Source: Archegozetes longisetosus (taxonomy: Eukaryota; Arthropoda; Arachnida; Sarcoptiformes; Trhypochthoniidae). From it: a stretch of DNA of 64,000 nt. Below are positions 11,701 through 25,151 of the stretch, piece by piece; the first letter of the stretch is position 1, and the number at the start of each line of letters is the position of its first letter. The notes beneath the pieces are model-generated. The model searched no databases, was not told the DNA's origin, and saw only the letters and a list, made by a program, of their open reading frames with translations. Where the stretch lies: the NCBI GenBank assembly GCA_018873245.2, contig JAEMBT020000004.1, positions 12,780,418 through 12,844,417 of the forward strand. Direction: 5' to 3'. Position numbers and translations under genes: made by a program.

Positions 11701-13781
11701 TTACTATTGATTTGTCAGAATGGCCTCAAAACTCTATGAACTCGAGAACATATCAATTCTGATCCATAAAACTTATATTTTATTGTATTTTTTGACGTAC
11801 AATTCGAATATGAAATCCATTTGACGCTAAATACAATGTTTTTAGCTCTGAAGGCCTTATATATTTTGTAAGCTCACAACATTCGAGTGAGCACTCCATT
11901 TATTTGAACAAACTCTCAATTTTTAATGATTCGATTAAATGATTGAGTGTCCCTTCATTACTATTTTAATATCTTACAGTACAAATATTAGATCGCTTAC
12001 AGTCAATTAAAGGAGAATTCAATTATGGGTTACAAAGAAAAAGGATAGATTCCGACCTACACCCGAAGCTATTTAAATTCAATTTGATTTTTAATTAAAG
12101 TTAATCAACCTCATTCTATACCATATGACAAACTTATTCATCTCAGAGCTTTAGGAGAGATGCTTCGGGTCTAAAACACTGCACAGTTTTTAAAGTTTTG
12201 ACTCCTGTAAAAGACACTTCTCCATCAAACACATAGCACTGAAACAGCTTCAATTTCTCTGGTCACGACCTTTCAAAATTAGTAAGTTTCAAGAAATTCG
12301 ATTTACTTTTCAGGGTTGATACTAATGTTGAATAAACTTATTTTGCAAAATCTTAAGATTGCAAAAGTACATCAAATTATACCGAGGATTCGTAAAACTT
12401 GCTCGAAAAGTCACTCTTAAAAGTATTGCTTTTTGTTCACCATCTTTAATCGTCATTATTTTGGAATATTTAAAAACCATGTCTTTAAGTTAGTTGTACT
12501 GCTGCATAAAATTTGTTTTGACAAAAAGGTATTAGAAATGTTTTTCATCTAAGGATTATCTTTCATTTAAAAAAGTTTTCTTTTTCTAAATGCATTATTT
12601 TATTTCAAGTGCAACAAAATTGTCAACAATCCAATGAGAGTTTTACAAAAATGAATTTATTTATACAGACGCATCATTAGCTCAAAATTGATTAGGCGTG
12701 AGATTGAAAGCAACAATCAAAATTACAATTATTATAGCACATGTCCTAATGCTTGAGATAAGAATAAAACAAACGGCTCTTAACACATGTAATACATAAT
12801 TATTTAATGAATAACACTCACTATGATTACTCCCACTCAGTGCTATACTGCTTATGCATACACTCCATAATAATATAAAGTTTCTACTTTAAAATATGAA
12901 GCGCTATTAGCGGTTGCTATGCGTGCGAATTATGAATATAAAAAATTTGATGATTGATGATCTTTATAAGCGAAAAATCTTTCAAAGCTTAAAATAAAAT
13001 GCAGATGTGTTTTCACTTCAACACTGATAATCAAAATACAATTGAGTCCATTAAAATTAAATTTCCTTTGAATTCCTACTCGAAAAATCGATAAAACTTC
13101 GAAAATACCCAGATCTCCTGTTTAATTAAGTTTATATATAGTGATCTGTAATTAAAATTATTTTGAAAAGGTTTCGATATAATTTCAGTCGTAGCGCAAT
13201 AATTAGAATGCCTTATCCTTGAAAGCCACAAATTGATTTATTGGACTATTTAAATCTACATAATGGTACTTCAACCATTGAAGTACTAGTTTGGCGTAAG
13301 TTAAGCTCAACCTTTAGGTTCTCGTAGAGCAGTCATTTTAGGAAAAAAGAAGTACCTCTAGTTAATATGAAAACTAAAAGCTCACAAGTTTTCAAGTTAA
13401 CCATTATAGTTCTAACTTGATTCCAATAAATTAGTTGTAATGTATCATTCATACCTGGCCCTAAATGGACCAAAAACACTTTAAATGTTCTTATTAACAT
13501 TATTTTATAATTTACAGGTAAATAAGGTTGTGTACTTAATTCTTATAATAACTCTAAGTAATTCTAAGTCATGTTAACTCTACCATTTTGAACATTTTCT
13601 GATCTGTTCCCTTTAAGGGAGACACATATACCACCTTTACTTCAATTATAAGATCTACTGAATAAAAAATCAAATTATGAAAAGCATTTTCTATTACTTT
13701 CCTTACCCTTGGTTCATTTCTATTGTTTAAATCAATTTGATTACTGTATCTATAAGTATTTTTGATTTACTGTACCCGCAG
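8791..13781. other. Gene desert, no supported gene
   Basis: About 5 kb of AT-rich sequence without an ORF or exon chain that I can support. Short ORFs such as 9116-9328 have no domain. It may hold distal regulatory sequence or unseen 5' exons of the PDZ gene. Confidence 0.45.
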
Positions 13782-13849
13782 AACGAATATTATGAAAGAG
13801 ATAAAAGTTGAAACAAAACGACTCACACATTGGTGAATAACTGGCCGCA

Positions 13850-16800
13850 ATGAATATGGATTTGCCGAGAAGTGGAAGTATTCCTGTTCTGAAAAATGAT
13901 AGCAGTGAGAAAGAGAAATATATTTTTGTTAACTTTGACCACAACAATGAGGGCGAAGACGAGACTACATATGAAATATTATTATTACCAGATAGAAGTA
14001 AGCGTCCTTTTGTAGTAAACTCAGCCAGATTATCACCACCATTAGTGCCACAATCGACAGCTATGACAAGTGGTATGACCACAAATAACTGCATATCAGT
14101 TGAAGAAGACGCTAATGTATCGCCAACAAGAGTGGCGCTCAGCAATATTCAGGATTTTGTTGAAACAACTGTAGTTCTGAGAAAAGATAAGAAAAATGAA
14201 CTCGGAATCAGTATTGTTGGAGGAAATGACACTTATTTGGTGAGTATTATCTGATGTGTTTGCGTTTGTGTCAAATTGTCTCACTCTCAATGCAACGCGT
14301 AAATGAGTGGTCGCTTGAGTCAAATCTATTTTTCTTCATAAAAAAATTGATTTCACTCAGGTTTATACGCTCTGATTATTCTCTAAGTAAGGATTACATT
14401 ACGCAACAGAAGACTTTTACACATTTTAAACAAACAAAAAGCATCAAATCGTTTCGATGGCAAAATCACTTTTTTCCAGCTTTCATGTATTGAATGGGAC
14501 GCCAAACTTACACAAAACAGCCACAGTATCAAAAGTTAATTAAATAAGCACTTTTCACGTTTGAACTCTAATTTATTGAAGTTGAAATGCTAAACAGAAC
14601 AGTACTGAAAGTGCTGTATTCCGACTGGTGGTCGTTATTCCCGAGAGTTGTGAATCAAAATTTGAAAAAGTCAGCGCTAATAATATAGTAATTTGAAGGG
14701 TCTTTCATTGGATATTGCATATAAATGATGCATAACTATGCGCAATACTATATAATACTTTATTATTTGAATATTTTCAAATATTTAAGGTGAAAATAAA
14801 CAAAATAAATTTTCTAAATTCAATTTTGGCTCAATGCAACAAAACAATGAAAAGACAAAAATTTGAGAAAAAAGTCTATTTTCAGTATATCGTACAGTCT
14901 AGTTTGCTTTGTTTTAGTAATTTTCTATACTGATCAGTGTAGGAGCTGAACATGAATTTTGACAAACTTATTAAATTCTATATTTTATAACAATTTTAAA
15001 TCAAAACTTGTACTTCGAAGAGTCTCGCGAGAATCTTGACTCTCGTAACGACCACTAATTCTGACTCAGCTCAAATAGTACTCTACAATGAGTGGTCTGC
15101 AACTATTTTTTATTTGCCACAACTGTCAAATTATTTTTGAAGTGATTATGCCCTGCGGCCAAAATGAAATAACCAAAAACTCTATTTTTAAGCTTAAGAA
15201 GTAAGAATTGGCTAAAAGCATATTAATTCTGTTAATCAAATATATAAACGAAAATGTCTTATAATTTTGAAGGAAATTAGTTATATATTGAAACGACTAC
15301 TTATTTTCAAAAGTTATTTCTCAAATATTTTTTAGATACTTCAAACTTTTTAGTCACAATTTGGAAGGGATTTGAGCAAAAATAGAAGAATAAGTCGATA
15401 AAATTGATAATCTACGCTAATAATAGAATGTAATCATATTTTTATGACCTGTCAGTGACAGGAAGAGAAACAAAAATGTGATTTCCTTTTGTTAACAGCA
15501 ATTTGAAGCAATACTTCAAATAAGGATTGAGTAAAACAAGAGTTGACTAATGCTTTTCATTTCAAAGCAATGATCTAATAATGTGTACATTAAAAGGGAA
15601 AATAATAAAACAAAATGGTGTCTAACTCTTGACATTCTCTCAATTTTTGGACCAACAAAACAAGTTTTGTCGTTGAGTAATCATATTTTATTTGCTTTTA
15701 GGAATCCATTTGTGTACAAGAAGTGCATAAAGATTGCGCGGCACATCGTGACGGACGCCTTCGCAAAGGAGACCTGATATTAGCAGTAAATGACAGATCA
15801 TTGCGTGACGTCTCATTCAAAGACGCAGTCAGAGTATTACGAGAAGCTCCGAGTCCTTTACGATTGATTATATTGAGAGAAAATGCACAAAAGTTATTCA
15901 CTTCACATCAATGTAGGTATGCTTTTACATAATATACTAATCTTATGCGATGTAAATCTCTTTTGTCGCGATCCGTCACTTGTTTTGCGTTCTAACATAT
16001 ATAGCATTAGAACTTTCTCTTCTATCTTCTTCTACTCTTTATATGAAAGATTAGCAGCACTTTTGCATTGCCGAGCATAGAGTCAATCTTTCAAATAAAC
16101 GACCATCGCTTCCAATTCAGCTCAAAAGTCATTTTTATTAGACTTAAAGTATTTGCCAAAAGTCTTTACTAAAACTTCAATTTTCATTACAATTATTATT
16201 GGCTAATAAGTGATTTGAGTTGTCTTGAGTCGAACCACTTGTTTCTCTATTGAAACAGTTTTCCTGTTGATCAACTAGAACCAATTAAATCAATGACTAA
16301 GCCAGCAATTTATGCTGTTTTAAATCATACATCATTAAGCCACGGATTCAGGAGCTCAGTAATGAATGAGTTGACAATTTAGTCATTAACTTAATTGATT
16401 TTAACTGACCAGAAAACTTTGTTCCAATAGTAAAACAAATGACTCGATTCAAGACAAACAGATCACTAACTAATCAGTAATAAGTCTAATGAAAATTCAA
16501 GTTTTGATGAACACTTCTGAGGAAATAAGTCTTATGGAAATTTTTATTGAGTTAAATTACAAGCCTCTGCCACCGAGACCGCGTCGAGAATGCAGATAAA
16601 CTTAATGCAATATAATTTTGCATCCTTTAAATGAGATTTTTTCTTATTTATGCTGTACTACCGAATGAGTATTAGATCTTAAATGTGAGGCTCAAAAGCC
16701 TTATGAAGGATAAGATTTTTTCTTGAAAATTCACTTCTTTATGAAACTGATTAGAGGATTCTGTATTTAAAATTCATGCCAGCAATTTTTTTACCTTAGT

Positions 16801-19385
16801 TTTACTGTTTAAGACTTAGTTATTGTTCAAATTAAGAATAGTAGACAAGTTCCCACTTTTACCATCCGTTGGCCACATAAAGCAGAACAAAACTTTCGCA
16901 GTCAGTACTAATAGCAGAAATTTTGAAGCTAACTCAATCATAAAGACTTATTTCATTGAAAATGTCAGTTTTCAATGGATTTGAGAATTTGTGTCAGCAG
17001 ACAGATCATAGGATTCGTCTAAACGCTTTCTCATACAGTGTATTAATGTATTAATGCAGTCTTATTTTAAAAACTTTATTATTTCATTTATTTTGAAATC
17101 TATTCAGATTCTTTTATAATTGAAAAAATACTGGCTGTAAAATCTCTCCCCCCCCCCATTATTATTAATATAGAATTGATTGCTTTTAAAGTTATAATCT
17201 CATTAAATTCTTTGTGAGTGCATAATTTGTACAGCCATTGAAAAGTTTATCCTTTATGCAAAATAAAAGAAGCGAACCTCAAACGAATCTTGAACAAAAA
17301 TAATTCACATTTCATTGAGATTCTCAAAAGAATAAATTAAAAATTCATAAAAAGAGGAGTAGAGCTCTTTTTAACTTTTCTACAATTGACGTTTTAAGCT
17401 TACCACATTTGAAAGACTGCTGTTTCGAGTGCTAATTCATTCTGTATCAGTTCCCTATTATTTGTTTAGTCATGTATTATATAGAAATAATAAGATACCT
17501 CAAAGGCATAATAAATATTTTGTAATTTATAGACATCAATTGAATTTGCAGTATCTCTGCCGATGTTTTTGACCAATTTTTCGTGCTTGAGCAAACATCT
17601 CTTGAAAATCTCGTCAAATATTTTATCAATTGTTCGCTGATTGTCTTCTCAGATCCAAAAATACTTAACATTATTCAATGAACTAATGGGTCTTTACTCT
17701 AAATTAAATAAAACAATAGAAAATGTGCTTAAGACAAAAGATATAAATGATGATCGTTTAAAGTATTGAGATTTTGATCGCATAGAATAAGTTTTGAATG
17801 ACTTTAGTAAATATAAGTTACTTAACTTAGATGTGAATCTAACTCAGGTCCGAGTAAATTCATCACAGTCGAGCTCAGAAAAGGAAGCATTAAGGATAAA
17901 TTGGGCTTAAGTATAATGCAAAGAACTAATGGAAGAGGAGTTTTTATTACATATGTTGTAAGTTATGTATCGCTGAAAAAGTGTTTGCCATTAGGATTAA
18001 AAAACTATAAATATTCATTTATTTATGATACTTAGAAATAAACTCATGTCATTATAAGTGAATTATATGAAAATTTTGTCATCTAGATCTTATTACCACT
18101 GGCAAAATCACAAAACATTTTTTTAGAAGTCTACGTCAATTAGAGTTTAGTAATTAGTTATCCTTAATGTATTACATTCTAATTAACAACTGTGTTGCAC
18201 AATATTTTCATTATTGTTGAATAACACTTAATTATACGAATGATTGAAGCGCAATCCTCTATAATATAAGTTTATATTAGAAACTTAAAAGAGCCTGTGT
18301 AAGTAAAAATAGTGTAGAATTTGAAAGGGCTTGTAATTTACTTAATTCTTAAGCGTAAGTAATTTGAATGAGCAGTTTAACAACATCTCTCTGGACTCAA
18401 TCATCAATATATTTTAGACCATTTTTATTTGTCTCGAGCTTCAACACATTTTTTTCCACAAACATCTCCAAATTTAAGTTGAGTGAAGATCAAATACAAA
18501 AATTGAGCACAAAGACGATTGAATTTCAATTTTGACTCTCGTTCCTTCCTTTAGTGCATTAGATGAACTTCTATACATTTTTTCCTATACCTACTTCTTG
18601 TTCAAGTCTTTTTTCCATTAAATTTGATAATAATTTTTTTATGTGACCTAAAATTAATGGTTTGTTCATTATTGGGCACTATAAGCAACCGGGAAGCATA
18701 GCATCACAACATGGAAAAAGTATATTACAAGGCGATCAAATTCTTGAAATAAATGGTCAAAATGTAAGCACTCGAATACTGCTCATTACTTATTCATTTA
18801 TTTTAAAGTTGAATCGACAATTAGATCTATTTTTTGCTCTACATAAATTGATGTCAGTTTTATTAATCACTTTTGGCTCTGAAGGTTCGTGAAAGTAATC
18901 AGAAAGATGTGTCACAAATATTGAGTAATCTGGACGGAGCTATTGTCTTACTTCTGGGACGTGTGCCGTCACTGACCAATTCGATACAGGAATGGGCGCG
19001 AAAGAAAGCCCACATATTCCTTCGAGCGCGTACCAGTACGTGGTCTTCTTCTTATTCTGGAAACTGTATCGAAAAGCTTCAGACTCAAAGGCCGAGTTTG
19101 CCCGTCGATAAAGATAAGAGTTATTTTCAAGCTAATACGTTATCACCAGAAAGTGAGATTGCAATTGTTTCACCGCTCGCCTCAATCAACAATAACATGC
19201 CTGAACAAGAAAATCAGACGATTATGAGCAGAAGCTCAAGTGTGAGGAGTCGTTCCAGACTTAGTATTGTTGCCGAAGACCTCAAAATAAGGGATTCGCT
19301 CGACAATGAAGACGCTGATCAAGACTGTGGTAATAGTGGATCTGAAAATCCTCTTTTACCAGCAATCAAAGTGACCGAATTTTGA
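13850..19385 (+). CDS. Two-PDZ scaffold protein (5 exons)
   Basis: Exons 13850-14239, 15702-15912, 17848-17957, 18686-18763 and 18885-19385 join with consistent phases (1,290 nt, 429 aa). PDZ1 spans the first intron: it starts at TTVVLRKDKKNELGISIVGG, with the carboxylate-binding loop LGISIVGG, and continues VQEVHKDCAAHRDGRLRKGD. PDZ2 starts FITVELRKGSIKDKLGLSIM and continues QPGSIASQHGKSILQGDQIL. After PDZ2 comes a distinctive LLLGRVPSLTNSIQEWARKK, then a Ser-rich tail. The start ATG has an in-frame stop just upstream (TAA at 13838-13840). An acceptor-like site at 13781 suggests a 5' UTR exon. PDZ proteins hold receptors and channels at membranes. The PDZ sequences resemble multi-PDZ proteins of the MPDZ/PATJ/InaD kind; the insect Slo-interacting two-PDZ proteins are another possibility. 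I cannot settle the orthologue. The second exon could instead end at 15916, but that phase fits worse. Confidence 0.8.
14620..15065. repeat. Inverted-repeat element in the first PDZ-gene intron
   Basis: The left arm (14620-14648, containing TGGTGGTCGTTATTCCCGAG) and right arm (15038-15065, containing CTCGTAACGACCACTAATT) are imperfect complements about 400 bp apart. This resembles a degraded MITE. No target duplication was resolved. Confidence 0.45.
17148..17157. repeat. C10 homopolymer
   Basis: Run of ten C, unusual in this AT-rich background; lies in the second intron of the PDZ gene. Confidence 0.8.
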
Positions 19386-21503
19386 GCTCATTTTCTTAAT
19401 AAAAATATTTTATATCTCGATTGATGATTAAATCTAAAAGAAGATCTATTTTAATACAAAATAAATTTAAATATGAAAAGTTTGGCGATCTCATTAACAT
19501 AGAGTCAACACTGATCTCAACAAAAGAAATACTTATCAGATATTCTTGTTCTCTATATATTCAACAAATAATCTTATTATATGTTACGAAACATATATTT
19601 TTAGACTTTTGGTGCATCTAATAATGCTTTAATCTAGCTGCTGTGGAAACACTTTCAAAGGAGGTTTCATAATCATCGAATATAGCTCTATGTAAATAAG
19701 GAACTCTTCCTCGTTGTTAAGCTATTTTCCTATTGTAATACATCACAAACATTGTACTCTCTCTTATGTGAATCCTAAGTTCAGTAAATTTTAAATACAA
19801 TACAATAAAATATTAATTTCGAATTAAATGAACACTATCAATCATTTCATTTATTGTATGTTAATATGAACGTTAGGACGAATACAAAGCAACAAATTCT
19901 ACTTACAATACATTAAATATACAAAGCAAGACTACTATTTAATTAAAAGTTAATATCTGATAAATTAGAGCTCAAAAAGTTTAGCATTAATTATTTGAAA
20001 GACTGACTCGTGACTGAATATTATGAAGTTGCATTACTTCATTCAATTAGTTATGTTGAGCTTTATGTTAGCAAAAGATAAGTTAACACTACATCCAATA
20101 AAGCATATCATATCGATTTTAATTCAGTTTAACTTTAGCAGACAAGTCATCAATTAAACACTTAATGTTTGATCTGAATAATTATTAGACATTAGTTTAA
20201 GCCATAATCATTATTGTCAGCACTCTCACTGTTTCTATTTTTTAGTGCTTATCTTTTTATAATAAATATTTACTTAAATGTTTAGAAAAAATTTAAAGAA
20301 AATCAAACACAAGAGAGTGAAAGTACTGAAACTGATCTGGATTTCTGATCAGGTAAATTCAGAAAATATATGAATATATGAGAAGAACGTGTAAAATTGA
20401 AATAAACTAAATACATTCATACAATGAAGATAAGAATGTACGTCTACTGTCCAAATGCACTGTACCGTAGCTCACATTATCCCTAATTTACTATATAAAT
20501 AAAGTGATGCTCGCGCTCAAGCAATAATATAAGCTACATTTTGACAGTCTACTAACGATGTCTCTCTTATTCTTTTTGTGTGATTGGCTTCAAATATAGC
20601 TTTGAGTAAATCTTCTTTAAATTCTTTACGAATTGCTGGTCGAATTCTAGCCCTAATATTTTTGTTTGGGTCTGCGAACTTTCCAATCATTTAGGATCAT
20701 CTTGAGAACTAACCAATTGTCTGACAATAATAACGAAGAGACCAATGCTTAGCGAATAAATAATGCAAAATAATGATGATTCGGCCAAATTAAGATCATC
20801 CGATTTGCTTACCATTGGATGTGAGAAAGTAAAGATCATTAATTAATATGACGACTGAATCACTATGTTCGCACATCTCTCAAAAACTATATCGCTCTCG
20901 AAAATAAGTAATGGGCTTTGAAATATTCAAAATTAGTATACAAACCACACTATGGTAACTATTGTGCTAACAGTAACGTTTTACCTTCATTGAAAATTTG
21001 AAAACTACGTAAGAAAATAGTGCAAATTTTTCTCTAAAATTTGACTTCACGACAAAACCAATGTTTAGAGTTTTAAAAAGAAGGTTCAGTTATGATAGTA
21101 ACCGAAGTAAAACTTATGCTTAATGGGTGCAACTAAAAGCTGTAACATCTAGAAAGGTTTTAACTTTTAAAACTATACTTGAAAAGAAGCCCTGCTTTTA
21201 AAAAAAAGAACTATTTCGAACTAAGTTTGAAGTACATGAAAGCATGCTATAAGATTTTTTAATTGTTTTGAAAAACAAAAACCAATTCATCTTATTTGCT
21301 GTGTTCTTACTCTTATTAATTATAAAAAGAACGTGACTGGAGGCATAAATACTTGAATTTAATGTTAGATATGAGATCAAATCAAATTATTTGCTGTCAC
21401 CAAACTCTTAGTGGTAATAATAAGATTAAATCAATTAATTATAAATTGACCGCTTGATTTAGTTCTAAGAACGACCTTCGAATATAAAAATAATTTTAAA
21501 GAT
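19386..21503. other. Intergenic, no gene seen
   Basis: AT-rich spacer downstream of the PDZ gene. AATAAAAATATT at about 19397 and AATAAAATATT at about 19803 are possible polyadenylation signals. ORF 19421-19621 has no recognisable domain. Confidence 0.45.
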
Positions 21504-22710
21504 ATGCGCCATTACGCCGATCCCATTTGACCGAGTTGCACTTGCCCGAATGCCATTTCCCCCGAATTTATAAACAGGTTAACTTATTTTCAAGTTTTAT
21601 CGTATCGAGAAGTATAAATCGTGTATTTCGCGAAATCAAATCTCGATTGTACAGCAGCGATGCAAATAAATATGGGATAAAGGGGACCAATGAGGGCATT
21701 CTTAAAGCATTTAAAAATTGAAGTGCTTACAAAAAAATGTTCAAGTATGCCTCATGTTAAAGTTTATACAGTCATACACTAAAAATGAACTCCGAATCGA
21801 AAACAATTAGACACCCTATGTAAACAATCATCTTAGTAGCGCCACTGTCTGCGAGTACTCGAAAGTTGTCAATTTATAGACAGTGGCGCTATTAGACTGA
21901 TTGTTTTCATCGAGTGTCAAATTCTTTTGGACTTACGGTTTACTGTAAACAATAAAATTGATCCCATTTAAGCTGAAAATTTATGGTATTTGATTGAAAT
22001 GTTGGATACTGGAGCCTCTGATCTTGATGTCCTGCAATTCATTCAGAATAGGCTAAGAGCGTTGCCAACATTCTCTTAAAATCATATTATGGATTCTATG
22101 AAGCACTAACAATTGCTACTACTTTAGCAACATGTCGAGCGTTCGCTATAAAACGAAACTTTTTCAAACATCTTCAAAACTTTTTTGCTTCAGTTATTTC
22201 GATAAATATTATGAATCAAAATTTCAATCATTGAGATTCTGATTGAGATCTTTTTGTCAATAGGGATCACCGATAAGGGATATAGACAACAAAAGTAGTG
22301 TTTGGTTATGGCCGGATAATTTGTATTCTATTGTGACAAATGCTTAATTTCCAGAAATAACCTTATTATTTAAACGGAATTTTTGCAAAATTACTCGTAA
22401 AAGATAAATTAGACAAAAATGAATGTTAAGATTTGCAAAGATAGTTTATAAGTGAATGCAGATATGAGTGGAGTTAGAGTATAATTTTGCTATCTTATTT
22501 AACTAAAAATCAGACAGATAGTTTTATAGTCTAAACTTAATCTAACCATCCGATATAGCACTCAACTTGACATTTCTCTTTGATTTTAATATTTTTGACT
22601 AAATTATTGACATATAAAATGTTAATAAAACTAGTTTTACTTATGAGAAAGAAATTTTTTTATAGTTAGCCACATCTGTGTGTAAATTGGGCGGAATGGC
22701 AAATGAGCGT
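21504..22710. mobile_element. CGCCGAA-ended element, copy 1 (with nested insertion)
   Basis: The left end has degenerate repeats around GCCATTACGCCGATCCC and CATTTCCCCCGAATTTAT. The right end reads GGGCGGAATGGCAAATGAGC in the opposite sense. Internal sequence aligns with copy 2 (23070-23808): for example GAAGTATAAATCGTGTATTT versus GAAATATAAATTATGTATTT, and AGCTGAAAATTTATGGTATT versus GGCTAAAATTTTATGATATC. It is longer than copy 2 partly because a palindromic element is inserted at about 21806-21923. Non-coding. Confidence 0.65.
21806..21923. mobile_element. Palindromic mini-element nested in copy 1
   Basis: About 118 bp, nearly all palindrome. Left-arm string TAGCGCCACTGTCTG pairs with AGACAGTGGCGCTA on the right, and outer GACACCCTATGTAAACAATC pairs with GATTGTTTTCATCGAGTGTC. 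The loop is about 25 nt. It would fold into a long hairpin if transcribed. Confidence 0.65.
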
Positions 22711-23069
22711 CTTAAAGCCCAATTGATTTGTCTAATCTAGTATAGAACTTAAGTCAAATTTGAGTTGAGTTCAGCTAAGGTTCGTATGTTTTCGAATAAG
22801 CTGAAACTGATACTTTTGAGCTGTTGGTTTGACTTAAAAATTAACATGATTGTTCAAATTTTCTTATCAAGTAATATTAAATGGGTAGTCGACCAAAAAT
22901 TTATGGTTTATCTTCTAAAAGATTAAAATATTTGGGTTTTACCTATAGAATTGTCGTGAGAAATTAAATTTGAGTCAAAAATACTGAACATTTTTGCGTC
23001 GTAAGCTGATTTCGATAATGGGAAGCGCAAGGCTGAAGCTTAAGCTGACGCGAGGTGAGCGGATGGATT
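22711..23069. other. Spacer between the two CGCCGAA elements
   Basis: About 360 bp of AT-rich sequence with no ORF or repeat noticed. Confidence 0.4.
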
Positions 23070-23808
23070 ATGTGCCGCTTCGCCGAATTTCTTTTCGCCG
23101 AACTGCATTTCGTCGAATGCTATTTCGCTGAATTCTCACTTCGTCGAATTGCACTTCGCCGAATTTACATACATGTATCTATATAGATTTTTTCGTATAG
23201 AGAAATATAAATTATGTATTTGATGAAATAAAATTGATTCTACAGCAACAGTAACTTAATTTGAAAGAAAAGGACCATTCAATATTTTCATTCAAAAATC
23301 TAAGTGTTTACAAAAAATCTTAAATTTGTCTGGTTTTTAAGTCAATACAGAGATAGATTATTTTAAAAATAATATAAAAAATAAAAATGTCCTGATTTAG
23401 GCTAAAATTTTATGATATCTTGTCGAAATATTTAACTCTGTCCGCACTTAGCCTCATTTCTGACTATGGTATTGCTCTGAAGAGCAAAAGATGTGCTGCA
23501 ACTTATTTACAGTAGACTGAGAAAGCTAATAACATTCACTCAAAATCGTATTGCTAATTGAGTTACTCTATTGCAAATAACTTCATTATAGAGCAATAGA
23601 TCTTACTTTATTTGATTTAAATATTTTTTTGGCTAAGTTATTCCCATAAAATAGTTATCTCGATTAGGTTTGCTAATAGGAAAGAAAAGCTTTTATAGGT
23701 AGGTACGCCTGTATGTAAATTCGAGGAAATGGCAATTCGGCGAAGTGCAATTCGGCAAAATGGCATTCAGCGAAAAGAAATTGAGCGAAACGGCAAATTA
23801 CCGAGTGG
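23070..23808. mobile_element. CGCCGAA-ended element, copy 2
   Basis: About 740 bp. The left end (23072-23165) is about five or six degenerate units of 15-17 nt of the type TTTCGCCGAATTGCA. The right end (23722-23805) carries the same units in inverse orientation (GGCAATTCGGCGAAGTGC and similar). The interior is non-coding and similar to copy 1. Terminal arrays of such units are a known architecture of some non-autonomous DNA transposons. I do not assign a superfamily. Confidence 0.7.
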
Positions 23809-24145
23809 ATGTCCTTCACTCGTCTAATCGTTTACAGGGATCATAGCTTTACAGATTCAGAGCTCGACTTGAACGATAGACACAAATCTGCAATTTAAAT
23901 TAGTTTATTCTAAAATAATTGTTTTCGTAGTAGTACATAAATACATGAAATAAGAATAAATATCACAGTTAAGTAATCAAATTGAGAGATTAAGAAATTA
24001 GTTCTTGTTTGCTTAAGTTTGTATTATTTTCATTTATAAAAAGTTAATCTAATCGGTTCTTCAGGTTCACATATAATCGATCTAATATTGAATGAGTTCT
24101 TTTTGATGGAGTGTTGACGACAATCAAACAATGAAACAATCAAAC

Positions 24146-24707
24146 TCAAACAGGAACTTCAGACCTTACTATCACCATATGATTATTGAACAGATAACTA
24201 AACATTTTGTCAAATAGAAACCAACTCAATAAATCGTTTGCCACACAATAAAGTGCTGAAACTACGAGCAAAAGTATGCCAAATGTCATCAACAGGTTCT
24301 TCCGACTCAGTAAATTGTTTTCCCCGAGAAACCAACTTTTTTGGCCACTTTCTGATAATTTGTAAATACTATAAAAATGAAAAATAAGTATTATTTTAAC
24401 AATCAATATAATGATTGAATACCCACTTAAAAACCCTTTGATCGTAGGAATAATAAGTATAGGACTGACTGCCATTAGTTTTATTGCTGTTATTATTCTT
24501 ATCGCAGTCTTGAATGGGGTCCATGTCATCAGTCATTGTTGATTTGTTCTTTGTTTTAACTATATTTCCGTTAATACGTTTATTTCCAATAACTAAATTT
24601 GTAACTTTACAGTCATTATCGCATTTGTTAGTCTTATCAGACAGTGTTATAAACTTGGAGCATAAATCTATAATATATGCACTAATTTTATACACCATTA
24701 ACTTCAT
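24146..24707 (-). CDS. Hypothetical small membrane protein (2 exons)
   Basis: Candidate gene: exon 1 24707-24427 and exon 2 24368-24146, joined over a 58 nt intron with GTGGGT donor and TTTTATAG acceptor in matching phase (2+1), giving 167 aa. An in-frame stop lies upstream of the ATG. The first half is polar (Asn/Lys/Asp-rich, two Cys near residues 35-40). The second half has a hydrophobic segment around LLMTFGILLLVVSALYCVA that looks transmembrane. A minus-strand AATAAA-like signal lies near 23905. No family recognised. Composition bias could produce such an ORF by chance, and exon 2 is also open through the intron. It is divergent to the MARCH gene. Confidence 0.35.
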
Positions 24708-25151
24708 ATTGTTTGCAGCCACGAAAATAATTTAAGAACAACTCTATTCTTATTTGAAAAGATAAAGCTTTTTACGATTTACTCTGAATGCAAAGTACTG
24801 TATTTTGTACTGCTTAAACTAACAGTTATTGTCATAATAAACTCACTTATCTATTAGTCAATTGAAGTGATGTTAAACTTTGAAAAAATTGATAAACTTC
24901 AATTTGAACGCACACTGAAGTTTAAGTGTGATAACATTTCAAATATTTGAAAGCAATAAAAGTTGATTCTACAGGATTTCATGTGCTCTATTACTATTAA
25001 GTTTCCATTTGACGAGTGAGTCACTTATTTACCTCAATCATAGCGGTGTGGATCTATCAAATGCCTAAATTAGTCGCCAAATATTTCACTCCTCATTGAA
25101 TAAACAGTTAAAGTGCTCAACCTAAGCCAACCATTTATAATAATAAAACAT

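Noticed and set aside
24514..24735. Plus-strand hydrophobic ORF overlapping the hypothetical minus gene
   Set aside because: Antisense frame; the minus model has splice sites and a start with upstream stop, this one has neither.
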